Assembly: GCA_030680805.1 (NCBI GenBank)
Contig: JAUXUK010000042.1
Span: 1-38,207 of the forward strand
From: Sulfuritalea sp.
GTDB lineage: Bacteria; Pseudomonadota; Gammaproteobacteria; Burkholderiales; Rhodocyclaceae
DNA: 38,207 nt
Direction of reading: 5' to 3'
Shown here: piece after piece, positions 22,506-30,035 of the stretch
How the letters are laid out: each line of letters opens with the position of its first letter
Position numbering within the stretch: the first letter of the stretch is position 1
Notes under the pieces: generated by a model
What the model was told of the DNA's origin: nothing
Database searches by the model: none
The model's input: only the letters and a program-made list of their open reading frames with translations
Program-made: the position numbers and the translations under genes

Positions 22506-23078
22506 TCAGTTACTCAGCGCTGCGTGGCGCGGACAGGAAAGCAGGTGATCGTTGACCATGCCGGTGGCCTGCATGTGGGCGTACATGACCGTCGGGCCGA
22601 TGAAGCGGAAGCCACGGCGCTTGAGTTCCTTCGACAGGGCTTCGGCCTCCACAGTGATGGCGGGAACGTCTGCCAGCGTGCGCCAGCGGTTGATGCGCGG
22701 GCGGCCATCGACAAACTGCCACAACAATTGATCGAGGCTGAGGCCCTGTTCGTAGAGTTCCAGCGTGGCGCGGGCATTGCCGATGCTGGCCGCAATCTTG
22801 AGTCGATTGCGGACGATGCCCGCGTCGCCCAGCAGTCGCGCCACGTCCTTTTCGGCGTAGCGGGCGATTTTCGCCACGTCGAAGTTGTCGAAGGCACGGC
22901 GGTAGTTCTCGCGCTTCCTGAGGATGGTGATCCAGGACAGCCCCGCCTGGGCGCCTTCGAGGATGAGGAATTCGAACAGCGTCCGTTCGTCATGGCAGGG
23001 CACGCCCCACTCTTCGTCGTGGTAGGCCGTGTAGAGCGGGTCGGTCCCGCACCAGGGGCAGCGCCCGTTCGTGCTCAA
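22506..23078 (-). CDS. tag: DNA-3-methyladenine glycosylase I
   Basis: Tag removes 3-methyladenine from alkylated DNA. The 190 residues match the family: RCPWCG near the start, YHDEEWGVPCHDE, FEFLILEGAQAGLSWITILRKRENYR, and MVNDHLLSCPRH near the end. The Cys/His pairs at both ends are the structural zinc ligands. The ATG overlaps the stop of the Pat-like gene by four bases (23075-23078), so the repair gene is translationally coupled to an acetyltransferase, an odd pairing whose reason is not apparent. Confidence 0.96.
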   Translation of the reverse strand: MSTNGRCPWCGTDPLYTAYHDEEWGVPCHDERTLFEFLILEGAQAGLSWITILRKRENYRRAFDNFDVAKIARYAEKDVARLLGDAGIVRNRLKIAASIGNARATLELYEQGLSLDQLLWQFVDGRPRINRWRTLADVPAITVEAEALSKELKRRGFRFIGPTVMYAHMQATGMVNDHLLSCPRHAALSN

Positions 23079-25765
23079 TTGAGTACCAGAACTCCGCGCT
23101 TGAGGCCGTGGTCTTCGGGGTGGTTCGAAAGGACAAAACCCAGGCTGGCAACGAAAGCCAGCATGCGCGTGTTTTCGGCGAGGAAGTCGCCATGCATGTA
23201 GCGCAGGCCCGCGCTACGCGCCGTATCGATCAGGATGCCCATGAGCCGGCGCGCCAGGCCCTTGCCCTGCCAGTCGTCGGCAACGACGATGGCGAACTCG
23301 CAGGATTCGCCGTCCGGGCTGGTGGCGTAGCGAACGACGCCGATTTCCTTCTCCGCGCCGTCTGCGTCGATGGTCGCCACGAAGGCCATTTCGCGGTCGT
23401 AGTCGATCTGCGTCAGCCGGACCAATTGCGCCGGCGACACTTCGCGGATGGTGTTCATGAAGCGCATGTAGCGGGCTTCGGGCGACAGCGCCTTGACGAA
23501 CTCCTGTTCCATCCGCACGTCTTCCGGCTTGATCGGGCGGATGGTGACCAGCGAGCCGTCCTTGGCCTGGAAGCTGGACTTGAGATGCGTCGGATAGGGA
23601 TGGATCGCCATGTGGTCGTAGCGGCCGGCGGTGATCGGCATGTTCTCTATCAGGATTCTTGCGTCCACGGCCACGGCGCCATGCTCGTCGACGATCAGCG
23701 GGTTGATGTCCATTTCGCTGATCCACGGCAATTCGCAGACCATCGCAGAAACTTTGAGCAGCACGGATTCGATCGCCTCCATGTTGACCGGCGGCATGTT
23801 GCGGAATTCGCCGAGTCGCGCGGTGGTGCGGGTCGAGGCCAGCATGTCGGCGACGAGCACCGGGTTGAGCGGCGGCAGGGCCACGGCGCGGTCGCTGCTG
23901 TAGGCCTCGACGCTGGTGCCGCCAGGGCCGAAAACGATGGTGGGGCCGAATATCTTGTCGCGCACCATGCCCACCACCAGTTCGCGGCCGTTGGGCTTCT
24001 GGATCATCGGCTCGATGGCGATGCCGTTGATGTAAGCGTCCGGGCGGCTCTTCTTCACTTCGTCGGTGATTTCCAGCCACGCATCGCGCACCGCCGCCAG
24101 GCTGTTCAGGTTGAGGCGGACGCCGCCGGAGTCGGTCTTGTGCGCGATCTGCGGCGAATCGATCTTCATCACCACCGGCAGCCCGAGTTCCTCGGCCAGG
24201 ACCATCGCCTCCGAGGCGGAACGGGCGACCACGGTCTGCGCGATGGGGATCCTGAAGGCAGACAGGATCGCCTTCGATTCCATTTCGCTGAGCACCTTGC
24301 GTCCTTCCATCAGCGCGGATTCGATGACCAGCCGCGCCGATTCCAGTCGCGGCGGCGCCTGTTCGGAAATCGAGGGCGGCGTCTGCATCAACAGCTGGCG
24401 GTTTCGGTAGTAGTTGGAAACGTGCGAGAACAGGTCGACTGCAGGTTCCGGCGTGCGGAAGGTCGGAATGCCCGCGCCCTGAAAAAGCCGGCGCGCTTCG
24501 CCGACCTGCTCTTCGCCCATCCAGCAGGTCACCATCGGCTTGTCGCTCTGCCGCGCGATCTCGATCACCGTGCGCGCGGCCTGGGTCGGGTCGGTCATCG
24601 CCTGCGGCGTCAGGATGACCAGCACGCCGTCGATATTGTCGTCGTCGAGGCAGGCCTGCAGAGCGACGCCGTAGCGTACCGGATCGGCGTCGCCGAGGAT
24701 GTCGATGGGATTGGATTTCGACCAGGTCGCGGGCAGCAGTTCGTTGAGGCGGGTGAGCGTGGCCGGATCGAGTTGGGCCAGCGGGATGTCGATGTCGGCG
24801 GCGTGGTCGGCCGCCATGACGCCGGGGCCGCCGCCGTTGGTGATGATGGCGAGCCGCTTGCCGCGCGGCCGGAAGTGGGAGAAGAGGGCCGAGGCGGCGG
24901 CGTACATCTGGCCGACGTTGGCCAGGCGCACGACGCCGGCGCGGCGCAGGGCGGCGTCGAATACATCGTCGGCGCCGACCAGGGCGCCGGTATGGGAGCG
25001 TGCGGCTTTTTCTCCCGCCGGATGCTTGCCCACCTTGATCAGCAGCACCGGCTTGCAGCGTGCCGCTGCGCGCAGGGCGCTCATGAAGCGGCGGGCGTTC
25101 TTGATGCCCTCGATGTACAGGAATATGTTCTCGGTACGCGGGTCGGACACCATGTAGTCGAGCACTTCACCGAAGTCGACATCGCCTTCCGCGCCCAGTG
25201 ACACCACGTTTGAAAAGCCGACCTTGTTCGGCAGCGCCCAGTCGAGAATCGCCGTGCACAGGGCGCCGGATTGGGAGATGAGGCCGATGGTGCCGGCATG
25301 GGCGAAGCCGTGGCCGAAGGTCAGGTTGATCTGGCTGCCCGGGCGCATGATGCCCAGGCAATTGGGACCCAGCAGGCGCATGCCGTGGTGGCGGGCATTT
25401 TCCAGTGCCGCTCTTTGCAACGCCGCGCCGCGGGGCCCGGCCTCGGCGAATCCGCCGGAAATCACGATGGCGTTTCTGCAGCCGGCGCGACCGCAGGCAT
25501 CGATGATGTCGGGGACGCCCTGCGCTCCGGTGCAGATGACGGCGATGTCCAGTCGCTGCGGAATGGTACCCACCGACGCGTAGGCCTGCTGGCCGAACAC
25601 GGTTTCGTGCTTTGGATTGACAAAGAACAACTTGCCCGCATAGCCCGAGTCGAGCATGTTGCGAACCAGTGTGACGCCTATCGAATTCGGTGTCTCCGAA
25701 GCACCGATGATGGCGATCGATTGCGGTTCGAAAAGACTGTGCAGGTAGTGTTGCTCGTTATGCAT
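23075..25765 (-). CDS. Pat/YfiQ-like protein: NDP-forming acyl-CoA synthetase fused to GNAT acetyltransferase
   Basis: An 896-residue protein. A CoA-binding and ligase-CoA part (about 8-460) is followed by an ATP-grasp-like part (about 480-720) and a C-terminal GNAT domain (about 730-896) with acetyl-CoA loop DWQGKGLARRL near 831. This is the layout of PatZ/YfiQ/Pka, which acetylates lysines of acyl-CoA ligases and shuts them off. In the described enterobacterial Pat the synthetase half lacks the catalytic His; here RSHTGALVG keeps a histidine (H258) where ADP-forming acetyl-CoA synthetases carry the phospho-histidine, so the front half may be active. GGAG lies eight bases before ATG 25765. 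It is flanked by two cyclases on the same strand. Confidence 0.9.
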   Translation of the reverse strand: MHNEQHYLHSLFEPQSIAIIGASETPNSIGVTLVRNMLDSGYAGKLFFVNPKHETVFGQQAYASVGTIPQRLDIAVICTGAQGVPDIIDACGRAGCRNAIVISGGFAEAGPRGAALQRAALENARHHGMRLLGPNCLGIMRPGSQINLTFGHGFAHAGTIGLISQSGALCTAILDWALPNKVGFSNVVSLGAEGDVDFGEVLDYMVSDPRTENIFLYIEGIKNARRFMSALRAAARCKPVLLIKVGKHPAGEKAARSHTGALVGADDVFDAALRRAGVVRLANVGQMYAAASALFSHFRPRGKRLAIITNGGGPGVMAADHAADIDIPLAQLDPATLTRLNELLPATWSKSNPIDILGDADPVRYGVALQACLDDDNIDGVLVILTPQAMTDPTQAARTVIEIARQSDKPMVTCWMGEEQVGEARRLFQGAGIPTFRTPEPAVDLFSHVSNYYRNRQLLMQTPPSISEQAPPRLESARLVIESALMEGRKVLSEMESKAILSAFRIPIAQTVVARSASEAMVLAEELGLPVVMKIDSPQIAHKTDSGGVRLNLNSLAAVRDAWLEITDEVKKSRPDAYINGIAIEPMIQKPNGRELVVGMVRDKIFGPTIVFGPGGTSVEAYSSDRAVALPPLNPVLVADMLASTRTTARLGEFRNMPPVNMEAIESVLLKVSAMVCELPWISEMDINPLIVDEHGAVAVDARILIENMPITAGRYDHMAIHPYPTHLKSSFQAKDGSLVTIRPIKPEDVRMEQEFVKALSPEARYMRFMNTIREVSPAQLVRLTQIDYDREMAFVATIDADGAEKEIGVVRYATSPDGESCEFAIVVADDWQGKGLARRLMGILIDTARSAGLRYMHGDFLAENTRMLAFVASLGFVLSNHPEDHGLKRGVLVLN

Positions 25766-25809
25766 GGTGGCGCTCCGCAGCGTCGGGTGGGCGTATGCTC
25801 ACGAAAGTT

Positions 25810-25868
25810 GGTGCGCTGCAGCAAAAGCATAGCACCTTCTTGTCCGCCATGCCGTAGGCGAAACCTAC
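25810..25868 (-). other. Two hairpins after the hemerythrin-cyclase gene
   Basis: On the minus strand GTAGG-TTTCG-CCTAC begins at the cyclase stop (25868-25854), followed by GGTGC...GCACC (25836-25810). Neither has a T-tract, so they look like processing or weak pause structures rather than a strong terminator; read-through into the Pat-like gene is likely. Confidence 0.35.
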
Positions 25869-27205
25869 TAATCGACCGCCCATTTCGCCCTGCTGTGCAG
25901 ATAGTGGCCGTAATGGCGATCCGCATTGAGGATGTGGTTGACCAGCCAATCCGTCAACAAGCGTTTGACGCGAAATGCCAAATAGACGCGATTTTCCTCG
26001 CCGCGCTCGATTTCCCGCCGCAGCTCGCCAAAGTATTCAAAGAAGCGCTGGTGTTGCCTTACATGCAGGTCGAGAAAGGGATACCCATCGGCCACCATCA
26101 TTTCTTCTTCGATCATGAAATCGTTGGCCGCGGCGAACTGTATCTGTGCCAGCAGCGGCGGCGTCAGGTCCCATGCGCCGACGTTGACCGCGCGTGCCAG
26201 CCCGTTCATGTCGGCCAGCAGGTTCTTGTGCGCGGCGTCTACCGCTGCCTGGCCGAAGGAGTATTCCTCGCGCCAGCTGGAGGCCAGTTCGGCGCGCTGA
26301 CTGCTCAAGCCACCCGCCGGGCTTTCGCAGCGCTCGAGATAGACGCGCGCCGCGTCGTCGTCGGGTGCGATGGCGAGACAGGCAATCAGCCGTTCGCGTG
26401 AGGTGAGGATGTCGTCAAGGTGATAGTAGGCCAGCGCCAGCTCGAATGTCTTCAGCGTCTTTTTCTTGGCCTCCCGCAGTGGGGCGGGGTCGGCGTTGAA
26501 GACTTCATACACCGACTGGCTGTCCTGCTTGCCGCGCACATAGGTGCGATCCAGAAAGCGGATCGACCACAGGCCCGGCTCGTCGAGGCAGTAGAGGGTG
26601 TATTCGCTGATCAGGATCGAGACCCGGTATTCCTTGGTGAGGCGTTCCAGCCGTGCCGCGAGGTTGACCGCATCGCCGATCACCGTGCCGTCCATGCGCG
26701 ACGCGCCGCCTATGGTGCCGAGGATGACGATGCCGGTGTTGATGCCGATGCCGATCTTGATCGGACGGTAGCCGGCGCGCTGGCGGCCGTCGTTGTATTC
26801 TTCGAGCCGCTTCAGCATCGCCAGGCTGCAGCGCAGCGCTGCGTCGGGGGAGTCGGGAAACAGCGCCATGATCGCGTCGCCGATGTACTTGTCGATGAAG
26901 CCGCCGTGCGCCGTGATGATCGGCTCCATCTGGATCAGATAGGAGTTGAGGAAGTTGAAATTCTCTTGCGGGCTCATTGATTCCGAGAGCGAGGTAAAGT
27001 TTCGGATGTCGGCGAACAGAACCGTCATCTTGCGCTCGACCTGCTGCCCGACTTCCACTTTGCGGATATCTTCGATGCCCAGCAGGTTGAGGAACTGGCG
27101 CGGCACGAAGCGGCCGTAGGCTTCGGTTGTCGTGGTCAGCCGATCACGCAGGGCCTCGCTGTCGTCCTGGGGGTTGTGGGCATGGGTGCTCGGTGGTACG
27201 GGCAT
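25868..27205 (-). CDS. Class III adenylate/guanylate cyclase fused to a hemerythrin-like domain
   Basis: A 445-residue cytoplasmic protein. The cyclase domain (about 50-240) has metal D66 (FADIRNFT) and D110 (KYIGDAIMA), K106 and T174 (TVIGDAVNLAARLE), N181 and R185, so it is complete and of the adenylate-type pattern. A TPR-like tail (about 245-293, ending RVYLERC) is followed by a hemerythrin-like domain (about 310-430): H326, D362-x3-E366 where HxxxE is usual, H381/H385 and H424-x4-D429. Hemerythrin domains bind a di-iron centre and oxygen, so it probably links oxygen or redox state to cyclic-nucleotide output. The frame also allows ATG 27262, but this would overlap the divergent methyltransferase start; 27205 is preferred without a clear ribosome site. 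Confidence 0.88.
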   Translation of the reverse strand: MPVPPSTHAHNPQDDSEALRDRLTTTTEAYGRFVPRQFLNLLGIEDIRKVEVGQQVERKMTVLFADIRNFTSLSESMSPQENFNFLNSYLIQMEPIITAHGGFIDKYIGDAIMALFPDSPDAALRCSLAMLKRLEEYNDGRQRAGYRPIKIGIGINTGIVILGTIGGASRMDGTVIGDAVNLAARLERLTKEYRVSILISEYTLYCLDEPGLWSIRFLDRTYVRGKQDSQSVYEVFNADPAPLREAKKKTLKTFELALAYYHLDDILTSRERLIACLAIAPDDDAARVYLERCESPAGGLSSQRAELASSWREEYSFGQAAVDAAHKNLLADMNGLARAVNVGAWDLTPPLLAQIQFAAANDFMIEEEMMVADGYPFLDLHVRQHQRFFEYFGELRREIERGEENRVYLAFRVKRLLTDWLVNHILNADRHYGHYLHSRAKWAVD

Positions 27206-27248
27206 GAAATATGCGGAGTAGCGCCCTGCGTCTTGATTTGGAGTCAAA

Positions 27249-27806
27249 ATGATACCCGACATGGCACAACATATGAGTGGAAATACATCACATTGGGTGC
27301 GGCGCTTCCTGCCCTTGATCGCGGCGGGAGGTTCGGTGCTGGATCTGGCCTGCGGTCAGGGCCGGCACTCGCTACTGCTGGCAGAGAGCGGCTACCGGGT
27401 GGAAGCGGTCGATCGCGATGCCGTTGCCCTGGCGGAGATTTCGGCCAAGGCGCCCGGTATCGTCACGCGATTGGCGGATCTCGAAGGCGGTCCCTGGCCG
27501 TACCACGGCTGTGCCTTCGATGGCATTGTGGTCACCAATTACCTGTATCGGCCGTTGTTGCCGATGTTGCTCAATGCGCTCGATGTCGATGGCATCCTGA
27601 TCTACGAAACCTTCATGGTGGGCAACGAGCGCTTCGGCAAACCCTCCAATCCGGCCTTCCTGTTGCGTCCGGGCGAATTGCTCGAGGTGGTGCGCAAGCG
27701 CATGACGGTAGTGGCGTTTGAACAAGGGGAAGTCGATGCCCCGCGACCGGCAGTGATGCAGCGGCTGTGTGCCACGCGACGCATGGCGCCGCGGCTGCCG
27801 CCTTAG
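27249..27806 (+). CDS. Class I SAM-dependent methyltransferase
   Basis: A 185-residue Rossmann methyltransferase. Motif I is VLDLACGQGRHSLLLAE (about 32-48), followed by the acidic end of strand 2 (VEAVDRDAVAL) and LADLEGGPWPY. This resembles the TehB-like and small-molecule methyltransferases; the substrate is unknown. GGAG at 27240-27243, five bases before ATG 27249, fixes the start. It is divergent from the hemerythrin cyclase with only 43 bases between. The 2TM gene starts 144 bases downstream. Confidence 0.85.
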   Translation: MIPDMAQHMSGNTSHWVRRFLPLIAAGGSVLDLACGQGRHSLLLAESGYRVEAVDRDAVALAEISAKAPGIVTRLADLEGGPWPYHGCAFDGIVVTNYLYRPLLPMLLNALDVDGILIYETFMVGNERFGKPSNPAFLLRPGELLEVVRKRMTVVAFEQGEVDAPRPAVMQRLCATRRMAPRLPP

Positions 27807-27950
27807 GTCTGCCGGCCTGCAGTTCATCGCCTCAGGGCGCAATTCGTCCCCCGAATTGCACGGATTATCGGATGCGGCTGGCGGCCGCTGCGGCGCATCC
27901 GGAGACTGCAGTCATCCCGCTCAAACGGGCAACCCGTCAAGGAGAAAGTC
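27807..27950. other. Intergenic region with nested inverted repeats
   Basis: Three perfect stems are visible: GCAATTCG-TCCCC-CGAATTGC (27839-27859), GGATGCG...CGCATCC (27870-27900), and CCCG-CTCAAA-CGGG just before the next ribosome site. None has a T-tract. The first is a symmetric candidate operator for the 2TM-kinase-regulator operon. Confidence 0.35.
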
Positions 27951-28259
27951 ATGGTCTGCCGTTCCCGTGTCACAGAGAATCCCGATCTTTCGGTCGCCGA
28001 GCGCGATGCGCGTCAACAGGTGCATGGCCTGCGCCGTTTTTATCACCACCTCGTGGTGTTTGCTGTTGTCAGCACCGGGCTCGCCGCCATCAATCTGATC
28101 GCTTCGCCGGCCCGCCTCTGGTTCTATTGGCCGGTTCTGGGCTGGGGCGTATGGCTGGTGCTGCATGCCTCCGGAACCTTCGCCCGTGGTCGTTGGCTGG
28201 GTGCGGAATGGGAAGAGCGCAAGATCAAGCAGTTCATGGCTGGCAAGAGCGTGGAATAA
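27951..28259 (+). CDS. 2TM domain membrane protein
   Basis: A 102-residue protein with two hydrophobic helices (about 31-52 and 57-75) inside the 2TM-domain pattern RRFYHHLVVFAV...LWFYWPVLGWGVWLVLHA. These small proteins are usually encoded beside LytS-type kinases, as here, and may assist the kinase in the membrane; this role is inferred from neighbourhood. AAGGAG six bases before the ATG is an excellent ribosome site. The kinase gene starts seven bases after the stop. Confidence 0.85.
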   Translation: MVCRSRVTENPDLSVAERDARQQVHGLRRFYHHLVVFAVVSTGLAAINLIASPARLWFYWPVLGWGVWLVLHASGTFARGRWLGAEWEERKIKQFMAGKSVE

Positions 28260-28266
28260 TCCTCCG

Positions 28267-29262
28267 ATGCGCTCGCTGATCGCCACGCTCGTCTTCAATA
28301 CCCTGATCGCGGGATTTCTCTCCGCGCTCGGGTTCGGCGGCGGCTTTGCCATCAATCTGGTGTTCTCGCAGTGCGTCGGACTCAGCATCCTGGCCCTGAT
28401 CCAGCTGGTGCTGCGCCTGTCCTTGAACGGCGTGGCACGTTGGGCGGCCATGGCGGCGGCGATCGCGGGGGGCGCGATGGCCGGCGGCATGCTGGGTCGT
28501 CTGCTGACCGGCGTGGGCGCTTCGCTCGACGGTTCCCACGAATCGCAGTCGCTGCTGATCGGCCTGGTGTTCGGCAGCATCGCGGCCGCATTCTTCTGGT
28601 TGCGCGAGCGCAATGCGACGCTCGAAAACGACCTGCGGGCTCGCGAGCTGGCTCGCCTGGAGGCGGAGAAGCAAAGCCTGACAGCGCAATTGCGCATGTT
28701 GCAGGCGCAGATCGAGCCGCATTTCCTCTTCAATTCACTGGCCAACGTTTCAGCGCTGATCGAGGCCGAGCCGAAACTGGCTGCACAGTTGCTGGATGCG
28801 CTGATCCGCTATCTGCGTTCGAGCCTGACCCGCACGCGGGCGGAAGGCGGCACGCTGGGCGATGAGGTTGCGCTGCTCACCGCCTACCTCGATGTGCTGA
28901 AGATTCGCATGGGTGATCGCCTCGCCTACAGTTTTGAAATCGCTCCGGAACTGCTGGCGGCGCCGTTTCCGCCCATGCTGCTGCAGCCCCTGGTGGAAAA
29001 TGCCATTCGCCACGGCCTGGAGCCCAAGGTGACCGGCGGCCGCATTGCGGTATCGGCGCGCAAAGAGAATGGGCGATTGCGGATTTTCGTGGTCGACGAT
29101 GGCCTCGGCTTTGGCGAGACGCCCGGCAACGGCATCGGCGTCGGCAATGTGCGGGACCGACTGGCGGCACTCTACGGGCCGACCGCGCGTCTCGAACTCA
29201 GTTCAAAAGTCGGCGCTGGCGTTACGGCGACGATGAGCCTCCCCGCAGGGGTTGCGCCATGA
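28267..29262 (+). CDS. LytS-type sensor histidine kinase
   Basis: A 331-residue membrane kinase of the HisKA_7TM/LytS-AlgZ group. Four hydrophobic segments lie at about 5-22, 28-50, 58-80 and 95-112, with a short cytoplasmic linker helix. The His_kinase motif is QAQIEPHFLFNSLANV with H152, and the HATPase has LLQPLVENAIRHGLEP with N245 and DDGLGFG. An upstream start at 28165 lies inside the 2TM gene; ATG 28267 gives the proper membrane start. The stop overlaps the regulator ATG by four bases, so the pair is coupled. The last strand (SSKVGAGVTATMSLP) carries copy C of the 25-bp repeat. Confidence 0.92.
   Translation: MRSLIATLVFNTLIAGFLSALGFGGGFAINLVFSQCVGLSILALIQLVLRLSLNGVARWAAMAAAIAGGAMAGGMLGRLLTGVGASLDGSHESQSLLIGLVFGSIAAAFFWLRERNATLENDLRARELARLEAEKQSLTAQLRMLQAQIEPHFLFNSLANVSALIEAEPKLAAQLLDALIRYLRSSLTRTRAEGGTLGDEVALLTAYLDVLKIRMGDRLAYSFEIAPELLAAPFPPMLLQPLVENAIRHGLEPKVTGGRIAVSARKENGRLRIFVVDDGLGFGETPGNGIGVGNVRDRLAALYGPTARLELSSKVGAGVTATMSLPAGVAP
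29205..29229 (+). repeat. 25-bp interspersed repeat, copy C (in the LytS-type kinase)
   Basis: AAAAG + TCGGCGCTGG + CGTT + ACGGCG, in the same frame as copies A and B (SKVGAGVTAT). Here the protein keeps normal family length, so the sequence seems to have replaced rather than been added. Confidence 0.75.
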
Positions 29263-30035
29263 AGGCGGTCATCGCCGACGACGAGCCGCTGCTGGCAAAG
29301 CACCTCAAGGCGCGCCTCGCCGTATTGTGGCCGCAACTGGAAATCGTCGGCATCGCCGCCAACGGCATCGAAGCGCGCGACATGATCCAGGAGCTGCGGC
29401 CCGACATTGCGTTTCTCGACATTCGCATGCCCGGGCTGACCGGTCTGGAGGTGGTGCAAACACTGTCGCCGGAAGCGCGCCGCGCCTGCCGGGTGGTGTT
29501 CGTCACGGCCTACGACGAATTCGCGGTGCAGGCCTTCGAGCGCGAAGCAGTGGACTACCTGCTCAAGCCCGTTGCCGATGACCGGCTGCAGAGCGCCATC
29601 GAGCGTCTGCAACGCGCGGCGTCGGCGGGTGTGCAGTCCGACGCGCAGTCCGACGCGCAGTCCGACGATCTCCTGCTGCGTTTGCAGGCGCTATTGCCAA
29701 AGGCCGCGGAGCATTTGCGCTGGGTGCGCGCCTCGGTCGGCAACGACGTGCGGCTGGTGGCGACCGACGAGATCTGCTACTTCCAGGCCACCGACAAATA
29801 CACGGCGGTGTTCACGCCGGACGCCGAACTCCTGATCCGCACCTCGATCAAGGAACTGCTCGAGCAGCTCGATCCAGAGCAGTTCTGGCAGGTGCATCGT
29901 GGCACGCTGGTCAATGCGAAGCAGATCGTGTCGGCGCGCCACGATGCGCTCGGCCGCGTCAGCCTGAAACTGCGGGACCGCAAGGAAGCCGTAGCCGTGA
30001 GTCGCGGCCACGCGCACCTGTTCAGGCAGATGTAG
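29259..30035 (+). CDS. LytTR-family response regulator
   Basis: A 258-residue DNA-binding regulator. REC domain about 1-120: D8/D9 pair (ADDEP), phospho-acceptor D54 (FLDIRMPG), K104 (YLLKPV). LytTR domain about 152-257: RWVRASVGNDVRLVATDEICYFQATDKYTAV is split by beta strands typical of the family, with FWQVHRGTLVNAKQI and the ending RGHAHLFRQM. The linker holds three 4-residue repeats (VQSD AQSD AQSD) from a 12-bp tandem repeat. Its partner is the overlapping LytS-type kinase. The 3' end overlaps the end of the convergent selU gene by 14 bases. Confidence 0.94.
   Translation: MKAVIADDEPLLAKHLKARLAVLWPQLEIVGIAANGIEARDMIQELRPDIAFLDIRMPGLTGLEVVQTLSPEARRACRVVFVTAYDEFAVQAFEREAVDYLLKPVADDRLQSAIERLQRAASAGVQSDAQSDAQSDDLLLRLQALLPKAAEHLRWVRASVGNDVRLVATDEICYFQATDKYTAVFTPDAELLIRTSIKELLEQLDPEQFWQVHRGTLVNAKQIVSARHDALGRVSLKLRDRKEAVAVSRGHAHLFRQM
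29631..29666 (+). repeat. 12-bp tandem repeat, three units, in the regulator linker
   Basis: G(T/C)GCAGTCCGAC three times in a row, in frame, coding QSD units between the receiver and LytTR domains. A whole number of codons per unit means copy changes would alter linker length without breaking the gene. Confidence 0.85.

Noticed and set aside
23108..25201. A 697-codon open frame on the + strand opposite the Pat-like gene
   Set aside because: Full antisense to a clear conserved gene; composition (His, Arg, Asp, Val rich) is the usual mirror of GC-rich codon use, with no recognisable motif.
29631..29666. Short repeat as a CRISPR array
   Set aside because: Units are contiguous, 12 bp, in frame inside a gene, without spacers; no cas genes in the window.
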